Assembly: GCF_000004825.1 (NCBI RefSeq)
Contig: NW_008805085.1
Span: 930,001 to 994,000 of the forward strand
DNA length: 64,000 bases
Direction of reading: 5' to 3'
Source: Heterostelium album PN500
Taxonomy: Eukaryota; Evosea; Eumycetozoa; Acytosteliales; Acytosteliaceae
Position 1 is the first letter of the stretch; each line of letters opens with the position of its first letter. The notes under the pieces are model-generated. The model made no database searches. It saw only the letters and a program-made list of their open reading frames with translations, and was not told where the DNA came from. Positions 1 to 11,335 of this stretch are shown here, one piece after another. The position numbers and the translations under genes are program-made.

Positions 1-203
1 TTGATTCACATCCACATCTTGGTATCAGTTTCGCCTATATTCATCCATGCAGACATGCCTCTGTCATGAAAAAGTTGATCACCAAACAATCTGAAAACGG
101 AAAAGAACCAAGAGTCGATCAATATTTATTCTTGTTCCTTAAATTTATCTCTGTTGTCATCCCAACCATCGAATATGATTTCACTTTGGAGTTTGATACA
201 TAA
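1..203 (+). CDS. atg3: Autophagy E2-like enzyme Atg3, C-terminal fragment
   Basis: The reading frame is open from base 3 to a TAA at 201-203; the rest of the gene lies outside the window. Atg3 is the E2-like enzyme that transfers Atg8/LC3 to phosphatidylethanolamine during autophagosome formation. The visible 66 residues contain the segment around [17 protein letters not shown], then [11 protein letters not shown] and [15 protein letters not shown]. These closely match the extreme C-terminus of Atg3 in animals and fungi, including the hydrophobic FLFLKF helix and the IPTIEYD tail. The catalytic cysteine region is upstream and not visible. No intron is seen in this part. The identification rests on motif recall, but the match is unusually strong for such a short piece. 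Confidence 0.9.
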   Translation, partial: DSHPHLGISFAYIHPCRHASVMKKLITKQSENGKEPRVDQYLFLFLKFISVVIPTIEYDFTLEFDT

Positions 204-451
204 TTGAACGGCATTACCACCTCATCATCCCACCAGTGATGGATGCCAACAATAAATATAATTTTATATAAAAATTCAAAAAAACTATCATAACAACAAA
301 AACAAACAAACAAACAAACAACTAAATAAATAAAAAATAAAAAAAGATTAATAAATAAATCTTTGTTTGTTTTTTAATTTATTTTTGCATTAAAATTTTC
401 GATGAAATCGTGATCACGTTTGATCAACTGCATTTTTAATCTTTTACAAAA

Positions 452-2802
452 ATGAATAGATTTACCTATTCTCTAAATAATTATTATAAATCAACATCAT
501 CATCATCACTAAAATGTTATAATAATATATTAGTTGGTAGTCTAAGATTTTATAGTACAACTCATTATCATGGAATAAAATTGGCTGGTAATAATAATAA
601 TAACAACAGCAGCAGCAATAATAGAGATGGTGTTTCAGAAAGAAGAAACTATCTATTGGGATTATCAGATGATCAATTAGCAGATAGATTGATAGAGATG
701 AGAAAGTCTTTGGAGAAAAGTAAAGAGCACTTGGATGAGATTGAAAAGATATCAAAGTTTTTAAATATACCGCTGGCCGATGTTGTTTCTTCACCTTTTA
801 ATCTTAGATCGTCGATTTTAGCAATGAATGCAGGTGTTTCTTTTAGTCATCACGAGCTTCGTAAAGTGATTACGCCAATGGATGACTATGAGAGGTTGAA
901 GCGCAAAGAGCAGTTGGAGCGACAATCAAAGTCACCGACTAGATCACGTGGTATGACAGCTTCCACCGAACAAGAGCTGGCGGTAAAGGCAGAGCAGGAT
1001 GAACGTACCTGCCAAGAGTTGATGAAAACAGCACCTCAATGGGTGATGGGTGAGTTGGAAATGCCGAAATACTCAAGTTTCCACCAGGAGGATCAGCTCG
1101 CCACCTACAATCCTGCCCACGTGTCAAAGTGGACCGCACATGAAATGATTCACAGATGGTGTCGTTTCTATTGGTGTTCCGATCAGACAAAGTATCAGAT
1201 GTATTTGGGTGCGAAGCTGAACGAACTGCTGCCAGTTATTCATTGGCATGCGTTGGAATTGTTGGATTGGTCCGATGACGCTAATGTGAAGGATGTTGCC
1301 AAGCGAATTAAAGGAGCAATTAGCTATTTCAATGGCGAATTGGAGTTGTTGGAACAAGAGATTTTCAAAGGATTGAATTCGTTAGACAAACATGGAGTGG
1401 AGGCAGACGACCTTATGCATCATCCAACGGCTGTTCTCGATTGGAGCCAATTGAACTCTGTCACCGACACAATGCTATACGTGAAATCACATCACTCCAG
1501 ATTGCAATCGGAGCCATTCGTTACAGTATTGGAGGCACTCTCGAAAATCAATGGAAATCAACAACAATACTTCATCGATACGATCAGAGGCTATCGAGCA
1601 TACATTGAAAAGTGTTTCGACCAATTGCTATTCGACACACTGGAGCTGGATACAAAGTTATCGTTACAAAACAGAGATAATAGGTTGAAGGTTGATTTAC
1701 TGATGAGAGAAGCAAATCGTCAGTTCCAGGTGTACTATCAATATGGTATGAGTGGTGACAAGTCGGCAGCGAGTGACCTTTCACGGTTGGAACATCTCTG
1801 TAGATCACTCCAAAAGAAACCGACCAAAGAATTCATGCTGGAGGCGAAAAACTATTTAAATCCGTCTATGCTCGCCAACGGTTTCAATATCAATCAAGAT
1901 CCAAAAGCAGAGTTGCTCTCATCGAAACAGGTTCACGAAGGTCTGATATCATGTATTCCTGCTACAGCCACAATGATAGAATATTGTATTGAAAGAAAGC
2001 TTTTAATGTTGCCAAACATCCAATCAATGGATGAACTTATACTTCATTTTTCCAACTCAACCTTTTTCTACCAGAGAAAGTCGATTTCCAACAGATTTAA
2101 TCAATTTTTAAACTCTCTAACAGATACATTACCAATTATTTTTAAACATTTAATAGATTTTGAAAATGTATGTATCTAACTAATCAATTACGAAAATATC
2201 ATTTATATAACTAACATATAATTATGTATCACTTATTAAAGTTAATAGTTCAACAAACAAAAGATTCAATGGATTATTGGATTGAAGAATTGTCTGTTTC
2301 CATAGATGAGGAGTTAGATAGTGATGAAATGGCTTTGTTTACATTCATTCCATCGAGATCTTACAGAATTATTGAAATCAATCATTCATTACTCTCACAA
2401 CTACATAAAACATTTTCAGAGGATATCGATGCCAAGATTCAAGAGTTGGAAGTATCGTATAATAACAAAAAAATCATTGAGAGAGAAATTCAAAAGTTAC
2501 ACGATGGTCTTGAAAAGTTGGTTTCACAGTCATTCAACCAGGAAATATATGACCATCCAACGATTTATTTGGTTGGATTGTTCGACGGTCAGTTCTACTC
2601 ACTGGACATGCTTTTCGAGTGGAAAAAGATATGGAATTTCTTGAAATCCAATGAGAATGGATTGAAGTACAACGATCTTAAATCACATTCCATCAAACTA
2701 TTCGAAGAGTCTGGCAAGAAGTTCAACGAAAAAGAATTTATATCAACACTACTCGAGTTAAATCAATATGGTGCAGTTGGAATGTTTCCAGAGATAGAGT
2801 AG
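452..2802 (+). CDS. Mitochondrially targeted protein of unknown function with an HEMIH motif
   Basis: Two exons, 452-2167 and 2242-2802, are joined by a 74-bp phase-0 intron (GTATGT donor, TTAAAG acceptor), giving 758 residues. The start is the first ATG and begins an Arg/Ser/Tyr-rich, acid-poor leader of about 40 residues, like a mitochondrial presequence; an Asn/Ser run follows. From about residue 65 the protein looks globular and helical. At residues 230-234 it reads HEMIH, an HExxH pattern, with an HWH at 264-266 that could supply a third metal ligand, but I do not recognise a peptidase family. The region after it is rich in charged helices, and exon 2 has a predicted coiled coil. I cannot assign a function; mitochondrial location is an inference from the N-terminus. 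Confidence 0.8.
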
Positions 2803-2923
2803 ATTAGAATTACAATACATTAGAATAGAATAAATAATTGATGATTTGATTTGATTTGATTTGTTTTTTTTAAATTAAATATTTTAATTATTTTTGTTGA
2901 ATACAAGAAAGAATAAAAAAACA

Positions 2924-4988
2924 CTAATCACTTTGTTGTTGATCAATCTCTTTTTTCTTCTCTCTAATCCACTCATTTGCCAGCTCTCTGTCAGGAATCG
3001 ATAATGAGTACCAAGTTTGTCCTGAATGTTTTTCCCACTGGAAAATGAAATAGATACACTCGTTTATTAACATCAAAAAATAAAATAAAATACTTTAATA
3101 TATTATAACTTACCATTCTGACATCTTTCACTGAAAACATTCTAGGTTCATAACTAGATTTATTAAACTTTTTATTATGTTGGGCTTTAAAAATATTGGT
3201 ATACCAATTAAATAAAAGTCAGTTAATTTAATAATTTAATCAATTCATTCTTTTTAAGAATAGAATAGCTTTGCAAAAACTTACCAAGTAATGCTTTCAA
3301 ACTATCATCCATATCATCGTCTTTTTTAGATGATTTCGAAGTTGTTGTTGTTGTTTTCTTGGGTTTAATTACAGGTGGTTTATTGGCAGTGGTGGTGGTT
3401 GTTGTTTGTGTTGCTATTGGTTTGTGTAATGTTGTAGGTTTTAAAAGAGGTTTTGCTGAAAATGGTGGTTTTGTTATTGTTGATGTTGTTGTCGTAGAAC
3501 AATGTGAATTCGAATCTTCCTTCTTTGAGGATAGTGTTGTTGTTGTTGTTGATACAATGTTAATATTATTTTCCTTATTATTTAAACTAAATCTCTTGGT
3601 TCTATCACTATTTATATTTAAACTTGATCTCTTTAAAGTTGTTGTTGATTTATTGGTTGTTCCAACACCACCACTATATATTGGCTTTAATAAAGATGAT
3701 GATGTTGTTGATGATGATGATGGTGTAGTTGAGTTTGGTGGTGTTAAAATTTTAGAAGATCTTCTTATACTACTAATTCTCTTTCCCATACTATTCTTTG
3801 GTGTTATATTATTATTATTATTATTGTTGGTATGAGTATTGCTACCTAAATCATTCTCATTACCTATATTACTACTATTATTATTATTGCTATTACTATT
3901 ATTACTATCTAATATTCGTTGTTTTTCGTGTAATGGATGTGTGAGAGAAAACCAATCATTCAGTTCACTCTCTACTTTTTCATCGTATGTAAATGTATCA
4001 CCTTTCAGTAGATTGATTTGCTCAGACCAATTGACACTAGTATTGCTGCTGGCTTCGCTATAACTATTTTGTTGGTCATCGATGTTTGATATTTGGAAAT
4101 CAAAGAACTGTGGTGCATCAAACTCGAATGCATTATCCATATTCTCTGTATTGGAAGAGGAGGTGGAAGAGGAGGTGATAGTACTACCAGAGCCAGAACC
4201 AGAACTGCCAACACTACTACTACTACTTCCTCTTCTCCTAATACTATTTAAACTACTATATTTACTCTGACTACCACCACCACCACCAGTCATAGTACTA
4301 GTATTGATCTGACTATGATGATTGCTACTATTAATATTTGGTTTATTCTTTGTAACTATGGTGGTTGTACTACTGCTGCTACTATTGGTAGTTGTAGTTG
4401 GAATAACATTTGATTTCATTTCATTTATAAAATTCCAATGACTTTGCAAAGTACTAACTAATATAATAAATAAATAAATATTTAAATTTCAAATAAATAT
4501 AAATATTGTAAATAAAGGTAATATTTAATAATGTGATTGATCAGAACATCACTCACTGTGTCAAAGGCAAATTAAAAAATCATTTTAATTTTTAAAAAAA
4601 CATGAATGAACCGTTACAAAAATTTTAAATTCAAAAAAAAATTTGAAAAAGGGCGTCAAACCAACTAACATTATTGAATTGACTGACTGTGAAGCTCCTC
4701 AAACCAAATAAAATAAAATAAAATAAAAGATGAGCCAATATCACTGCAACTTCAAAATAAATACATACTTTAAATTTGTTTCTTAAAAAGATCTTTATCT
4801 AATAAAACAATTTTTTTTTCAAATTCATTACAAAACTAATATTAATTGCTCCTCAATGGCACCATTATATTGTTGGTCTTATTTAAAATAAAACTATAAC
4901 CCGATTGGCTATTTTAATTGTATATATATTCAAATTACATTAATCAAATAGAAAATGAGATATGAATGAAATCTTACCATTGTCTCAT
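2924..4988 (-). CDS. Low-complexity protein with a conserved C-terminal segment, function unknown
   Basis: Model on the minus strand: exons 4988-4978, 4453-3285, 3184-3114 and 3037-2924 (454 residues). The last three exons join in frame with good consensus sites. The 11-nt first exon and the 524-bp first intron are the weakest part; translation could instead start at the internal ATG at 4419. Residues up to about 380 are dominated by Ser, Thr and Asn runs and are probably disordered. The last 80 or so residues are different: a DDSLKALL helix, then HNKKF, SYEPR, SVKDVRMWE, WYSLS and ANEWI elements, which look like a small conserved eukaryotic domain I cannot name with certainty. No signal peptide or membrane segment is seen. 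Confidence 0.65.
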
Positions 4989-5365
4989 TTCAAAACGATT
5001 CAGAAAAAAAAATCATTTAAAAAAAAACAAGAAAAAATACAAAAAAAATTATAAAAAGGGAAAAAAATGTTGCTATTAATTTTTTTATCAATTGTGCTTT
5101 TTTTTTTTTTTACCAAACAACGTTTGTTTAATTGCAATACTACATTTTGCGTGTTGTTTCTATTGTATTTGTGTTGTTAATTCATCAAAAATTCAGATAG
5201 ATTAATTATTTTACCAAAAAATAAATCAAAAAACATACAAATAATATCAAAAAACAAAACAAAATTTTGACGATTTTAGTAAAATAATAATAATAATAAT
5301 AAAAAGATAGATTTGTTGAATTCAACTCAACAATCATTTAATATATATATATATAGAAAATAATC
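4989..5365. other. Divergent intergenic region
   Basis: The gap lies between the minus-strand low-complexity gene and the plus-strand membrane-protein gene. It is almost pure A+T with A and T homopolymers, an AAT repeat at 5285-5302 and a TA run just before the ATG at 5366. It presumably holds both promoters, but I see no specific motif in it. Confidence 0.5.
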
Positions 5366-6468
5366 ATGGATAATGATGTTAAATATTTAGCAAACAGTTT
5401 GAATATTGTGGTGGATGACGATGAAATCATAGAGGAGAACTTGCGATATGAAGTACAACAACAACAACAGAAACTAAAGATGACACCCTTGCATCAACAA
5501 CAGATGCAATCGAAGGACATCAACGATCCACAACGTGTGGTTGACACAGTGTTGAAGACGGTGGTCGATGTGTTCCGCGATTGTATCGAGCGTATCGATA
5601 ATGGCGCGGCGAAAGACGCCATCGATCTGTTCCAACCATATATTTCAGAGGAGCAATTCCGTTCGCTGCGTGACATGTCACAGAAGATCAGTGGCGATGC
5701 CGCACAGCAACTCGATTGCGTCAACGAGACGATGCTCGCCGCCAACCTCAACAACTACTTGATGCCACAGGGTGTCGCTGCCAAGCTCACCAAGCTCAAA
5801 GCCGCCAAGTCGCTGCCACGTCAGGCTGCACCGATCCACATTAATAAAGCTGCATCGTACAACTCCAATGGACAGCCAGCAACTGGTGGTGGTAGCAGCG
5901 GTGGTTCGTCTTCGCGTCGTCGTGAGAGCAAAGAAGGATTCCCTCTCAATATGGGTGCGATCATTGGAATGGCAGCCAACATGAATCTCGATCAGATCAA
6001 ATCGATGATGAACGTACTGATCATGATCCTCACACACACACCAATCCCAGTGATTCTCAGAGAGTTCCACCGATTCCGTATGCTCACCTCTGTATTTTTC
6101 GATCTCATTGTAGCGATCTACCGTTTCGACGTCAAAGAAATCGCATCACTCTTAATCATCACCATACTCAACGTAATCTCATTCATGAACAAGAAAGATA
6201 AAAATTTAATCACTGGTAAGATCGATCGCTCAGACATAACTAATTGTAAAAACAACTAACTAACTATCATTCATTTATAACAAACGAAATAGCGGTCTCT
6301 GTTGCTAAATATATTCATAGTTTTGGAAATAAGAAGAGATTTGGATTTTTGAGATTGTCAACTCTTATTCTCTATCTTTCATACCTCTACAAAGTAATCA
6401 ATCCACCACCCATGACACCATCAGATCTTATTAACTTTGCAAAAGCTTACATGGCATCAAAACTATAA
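5366..6468 (+). CDS. Multi-pass membrane protein, function unknown
   Basis: Exons 5366-6215 and 6293-6468 join in phase 1 (GTAAGA donor, AATAG acceptor) to give 341 residues. The first 55 residues are acidic and then Gln-rich. Residues 55-160 form soluble helices, followed by a Gly/Ser and Arg/Glu linker. From about residue 205 come several hydrophobic stretches: one with MNVLIMIL, one with VFFDLIVAIY, one with SLLIITILNVI, and in exon 2 one with STLILYLSYLY. This suggests a membrane-embedded C-terminal half. The central exon has a noticeably higher GC content and C-ending codons, typical of conserved dictyostelid coding sequence. I do not recognise the family; a peroxisomal or ER membrane protein is possible but unsupported. 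Confidence 0.8.
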
Positions 6469-6492
6469 AGTATTCAAAGAAAATATTATAGC

Positions 6493-6580
6493 TAATAATA
6501 ATAATAATTAAAAAGAGATTAGAAACGTAACTAGTCTCTACATTATGAATAATAATAATAATAATAATAATAGAAGTTAA

Positions 6581-6611
<31 letters not shown>

Positions 6612-6680
6612 CTAAAAAAAATATATCATTTTTTTGTAATTTTGTTTAATAAATAATAAATAATAATAATAATAATAGAT
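6493..6680. repeat. AAT trinucleotide repeats between convergent genes
   Basis: Several blocks of AAT/ATA repeats (6493-6508, 6548-6572, 6582-6611, 6660-6677) fill most of the 343-bp gap between two convergent genes. They look like ordinary dictyostelid microsatellites lying in 3' untranslated or intergenic DNA. Confidence 0.85.
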
Positions 6681-6811
6681 AGATCTATCTCCAATTTTAA
6701 AGAAAAAAAGAAAAGAAAAAAAGAAAGAGAATTGATTTGATTCTATATAATCTCTATATATATATTTATTGTTGATTACTTTTTATTTACATTTTATATT
6801 ATATTAATTAT

Positions 6812-7608
6812 TTATTGTATTATCTTTAAACCTTGAATGATATCAGGATTCTTTAAAGTACCTCTTTTATATTCCTCGAGTGATATCATACCATCACCAT
6901 TGTCATCCATCTTCTCGAAAAAGTCATCGATCATATCTTGTTGATCGAGTCGCTTTCCACTGCATGTTACGAACGGTCCAACCAACCTGTACATACTCTC
7001 CAATATTGATTCCATCTCCTTCTTTGTTATATATCCATTACCATCTAAATCGTACAATGAAAATGCAACTAATTATCAAATGTAATTTTTAATAAGTACT
7101 TATTCATTTCATTTTCATTGTCATTTAATAAGTTAAACTTACACTCTATTTTCTCTTCTGGAGTACCTCTTGTTATAACTGATAATCCACAAACTAATAA
7201 TAATAAAGTTTAAAGAGTTAGTTAATCATTTTTCTCTTTTTGATTATTATAGGTATAAACTTACCAAACTCTTGAAAATTGATTGTATTATCTTTGTTTT
7301 TATCGAAAACATTGAATAGTAGTTCGTGTAAGAATGTATCAGCAATACCCATTTGTGTCATGATGTCTCTAAACTCTGTTTTACCGATGACACCACCACC
7401 AGGTGAATCCTTTTTAAAGTCTTTAAACAATGATTTCAATTCTTTGGCATCAACTAAATGATCATCAAGAATACACACATTCAATAGTTAGTTTTGTATT
7501 GTTTATACTATCTCTTGGAATGAATTAACAAACTAAATACATACAATGTGAGGATGATACAAGTTGTTCGACCTCCTCTTTCTTTAGACTGCCTATATGA
7601 TTTCCCAT
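6812..7608 (-). CDS. Neuronal calcium sensor-1-like EF-hand protein
   Basis: Minus-strand exons 7608-7545, 7453-7265, 7193-7143 and 7068-6812 join with three phase-1 introns to give 186 residues, close to the 190 of NCS-1/frequenin. The protein starts MGNHIGS, a typical N-myristoylation signal, followed by a KKEEVEQL helix. Three calcium loops look functional: DKNKDNTINFQE, DLDGNGYITKKE and DDNGDGMISLEE. The segment between the second and third hands (VCGLSVITRGTPEEKIEFAFSLYD) and the tail GTLKNPDIIQGL match the recoverin/NCS group rather than calcineurin B. The first EF-hand region is degenerate, as usual in this family. Likely role: a membrane-associated calcium switch regulating partners such as phosphatidylinositol 4-kinase; the partner is inferred from the family only. 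Confidence 0.88.
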
Positions 7609-10504
7609 GATTAACTTTTCAAAGTATTTTAGAAGCATTTGATTGATTGATTGTTTGATTGTTTAGTTTAGATAATATGTAAATAATAATCAAGAGTTAA
7701 ATAAGAGAGAGAGAAAAGAGAAATAAATAATGAAATACAATGAATTTGAAAATAAAAATAAAAAAAAGGTAGTGTGAGAAATAGCTAGCTAATTTAACTA
7801 ATCTTTCTGAATAACTATTATTATTAACAATTGTTATTTCATTTGTATTTAAATACTTTTTATTTTTATAAGTGTTTGGTTATATTTATTTGTTTTTTAT
7901 TATTGTATTGTTGTTTAATTTATAACCATAGTTTTTTATTTAACACTGGTTATATTTATTGATTAGTTTCGTTTACTTGTTAATCTTTGTTTATTAAGCT
8001 GTTTTACAAAAATAGACAACCCAAAATAACTATGCTCAAAATTGCTAAACCTTATCATTAATATTCACATTTTTTTAATTTTTAATTTCAATAAAAAAAA
8101 ACTGAATGTCTTTCAGACTTTAACTCCTGACTTGATATTTGCTTTTTATAACAAATAGAAAGATATATTTTATTGATTGAACAATCAATTATAATTTATA
8201 AAAAAATTGAAAGACAACAAGTTTGTTTTTGTTTCAATAGTGGATATGTTTGATTTTAAATCATTCGAATATGGAGATTAATATGAACATTTTTGATAAA
8301 TGGTAACTCTCCTTTCCTGAGAAACATGATATGGTCGAGATTGTGTCAAAAGGAATTGATTCTATTTTAAAAAAATGCTTTTGGAAAAATCAAATTAAAT
8401 TATCCAAGTCTTCTTGACTTGATAAATATCTTCAAACTTTATTTTTTCTTAAAATATCATTGGCATGAGTTAGAAGCTATCCAATTTTAGAAAGAATTCT
8501 TTTGAATTGAAATGTTAAAATTTGTTCATAATAAACCAAAATTGAAAACATGTGGCATCTTATTTAAATTGTTTGGAACTTATTAAATTATTTAAGTTCC
8601 CCCATCCTTCCATGGAACATCTTGTCCCCCAAAATGGTCTATTTTTTGAAAATTTTAATACATAAAATAATTGAATATTCCTCAAATTAATCAATTTTAA
8701 TAATTGTTCCCTATTTAGGTAAAAAAGATTTTGGAGAAAAAATAAAAAAATGTTTTGACTAATATATCTAAGCACTGAGCATCTTCCATATATTATAAAT
8801 ACAATATTAATTAACACCTCAAAGCAATAACAATCAAAAATACTTGAAAAATTAATATTTATAAACAAAATAGTATTATTATAATAATTAAAAAAAAATA
8901 GATTATATAATAAATAAAATAATTTGTAAATAATAAATATTTATATATATTTATATTGATAGGACAGAGAGGTAGTTAGATATACTTTTATTTCTCTGAA
9001 GAAAGGGTAATATTATAAAATAATTATTTGTTTTATTAGTCATTTTGTAGATTCACTATTAAATCCATTTTCTATTTATATATTATTTATTTTTTTTTAT
9101 ATAAATTATATTTTTTTCGGGAAGTCATCTAAAATAAATTTATATTTCAATTTAATCTAAATCTATTTGGTTTTAAATAATCTATGATTCAGTCATTAAT
9201 GCAATAACACACTGTTGACAATCATCTCATTTCACCTGTCAATTAATAATAACAATGAATTTTTAATTTTCCCTAGTGTCATAATAATTGATTCTATTGT
9301 TCAATACCTATCTACTATCGAGATAGCATCTTTATTTTAACAATTACTCGCTATTCATTCGTTGATAGTTTACAAATATCTATATTTAAAATAAAGACAT
9401 ACATCTGTTAAAAACAAAAAAGATGATTCATACATTCAATCATTTTTAGAAATATATGTTATATAACTTTCATTACTACTACTACTGTTATTATTTTAAA
9501 ATTATTTTATTTACGAAAAAAAAAATGAACAGTTCACCTTATACACACAACTTTTATATTTTTCCATAAAAGATTAACATTCCCACACTTACACTACCAC
9601 CACATACACACACTCTTACACCACCAACACTATTCTTGAAAGAGTGTTCAATAACTCTTTTCATAATTAACATAAAAAGTTCATTTTTCATATATCCAAT
9701 GATTTTCAAGTACCTTTTACATTCATTCATCTATTTATTTTTAATATAAATTGTAAAAATATTTATACCCAATTTAATTAAAGCGAGTGAAAACATTTAA
9801 TTAAGTAAGGATAACATCAAACACTAACACCAACGAAACAAACATTTAGACACCAGAATTAAAGAAAGGATATTACTTCAACACTACTTTTGTGAGTAAC
9901 AACTAATTGTATTGAATTTAACTTAAGTTCAACAAAAGTGTAGTCATCCATTAGTGAAAAAACAACAAAACTAAATTGGCAGCATCAGGCAAGAAACCAA
10001 ATAATATACATATCAACAACAACAACAACAATAAGCAACTTTTGTAAATAATATTCTAGTGAGGAGTGAGTCGCCACCTTCTTGCTTATTACACAAACAA
10101 CAAACAACAACAACAACAATTAATAATTAAAATTATTTTTTTATTAATTAAAATAATATTCTGAAATAAGAAGTAAATTGATCTAAAATCTTTTCTATTA
10201 CCATATTTATAATAATAATCATTCATTTACTTTAACCTTTCGCTTTTCTCTAAATTAATAATTCAAAACATCTTATTATAAAACTTTTATTTACAAATTA
10301 AGTTTGACTATAAAAAGATAACTTTTGTAGGTATTCTTACATCATTATATTCTAAATATATATAAACAAAACTAGAAACAAAAACAACTAAAACTAATTT
10401 ATTTAATCTTTTTATTAATATTTATAATAATATATATAAACTTCTATCTTTTCATTTTTCTTTTTCTTTTTTTAAAATTTCAAAGAAATAATTCTTTTTC
10501 GAAA
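7609..10504. other. 2.9 kb gene-poor region
   Basis: No intact gene is seen between the calcium sensor and the small mitochondrial-type gene. Most of the DNA is A+T-rich homopolymer and CAA/ACA-rich sequence. A stretch at about 8230-8700 has short coding-like pieces and is listed separately. At 9570-9630 there is a CACA/CACC-rich block. The last 700 bp probably contain the promoter of the downstream gene. Confidence 0.6.
8230..8700 (+). pseudogene. Possible decayed coding stretch, family unknown
   Basis: Within otherwise simple A+T-rich DNA this stretch has mixed composition and several short protein-like runs in different plus-strand frames, for example PEKHDMVEIV, PSLLDLINIFKLYF, and a later run containing MEHLVPQNG. 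The pieces are separated by stops and frame changes and no run exceeds about 35 codons. It may be a remnant of a member of one of the large dictyostelid gene families, but I cannot name it. It could equally be chance. Confidence 0.25.
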
Positions 10505-10864
10505 ATGAATTCACTTAATAAATCTGTATTTGGTTCAATTAGAACATATGTCACTGGAAGACAAACATTAAAGAATATAGGACAAAAGAGAGGAAAAGGT
10601 AGATATTGAAAAAATAAATATTTGTTATCCAATAAAAATAACATTTTACTAATACATTATTATTTGTAATAATACATTTTGAAAATAGATGGAAGATTAT
10701 TCACTGTACCACCAAAGGCATGGGATGAGTCACTGTCCTCTCAAAGTGAAGCCATTATTAAAGCTGAGCAAAGTGGACACCAATCATTTGAACAAATGCA
10801 AAAGATGAGTGTCAAAAAGATTCAAGAGGAATTCAAACCAAGAAGAACCAATTTGAATGCTTAG
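10505..10864 (+). CDS. Small basic protein, probably mitochondrial, function unknown
   Basis: Exons 10505-10598 and 10689-10864 join in phase 1 across a 90-bp intron (GTAGAT donor, AAATAG acceptor), giving 89 residues. The N-terminal 30 residues (MNSLNKSVFGSIRTYVTGRQ...) lack acidic residues and are rich in Arg, Lys, Ser and Thr, like a mitochondrial presequence. The remainder is soluble and ends in a basic EFKPRRTNLNA tail. There is no membrane segment. The size and charge would suit a mitochondrial ribosomal or assembly factor, but I do not recognise the family and make no assignment. Confidence 0.72.
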
Positions 10865-11283
10865 TTGTAAATAAAAATCCTTTAAATTTTTTGTATAGTA
10901 CCTTAAAAAAAAAAAAAAAGTTTTAAAAACTAAATTATTTTTTAATAATCTTTATCTGTTATTAGTAATTGTGATATCACACCATTCTTTTTTTGTTTTA
11001 GAACAAAACAACAATCAATTCAATGTTGTTTTTGGTAAAAAAAAACCAAATAAAAAATAAAATAAAAAATCAAAAATTTGTTTTTGTTTAATTCAATTCC
11101 CCTTTTTTCGTGAACATCATTATTAAACTGCTGCTGTAAAATATAATACATATAACTATTTCACAGGTTAACTTTTTGAATTTATAATTATAACAAATTC
11201 GTCATTATTATTATTGTTTATTTATTTATATCATTAATATTTGTAATCTAGTTTTTGATAATATTGTAAAAAAGTAGTACTTT

Positions 11284-11314
<31 letters not shown>

Positions 11315-11335
11315 TATTATCTATAATATATATAA
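10865..11335. other. Intergenic region
   Basis: A 471-bp A+T-rich gap between tandem genes. It has A tracts, a TTTTA repeat at about 11282-11303 and nothing gene-like. It should contain the terminator of the small gene and the promoter of IBA57. Confidence 0.5.

Noticed and set aside
3359-3835. 158-codon plus-strand open frame with Val, Leu and Asp runs
   Set aside because: It is the antisense of the Thr/Asn/Ser repeats of the minus-strand low-complexity gene, which has consistent splice sites and a conserved end.
8560-8868. 102-codon minus-strand open frame
   Set aside because: It is Phe-, Ile- and Asn-rich sequence expected by chance in A+T-rich DNA, with no start context or homologous pattern.
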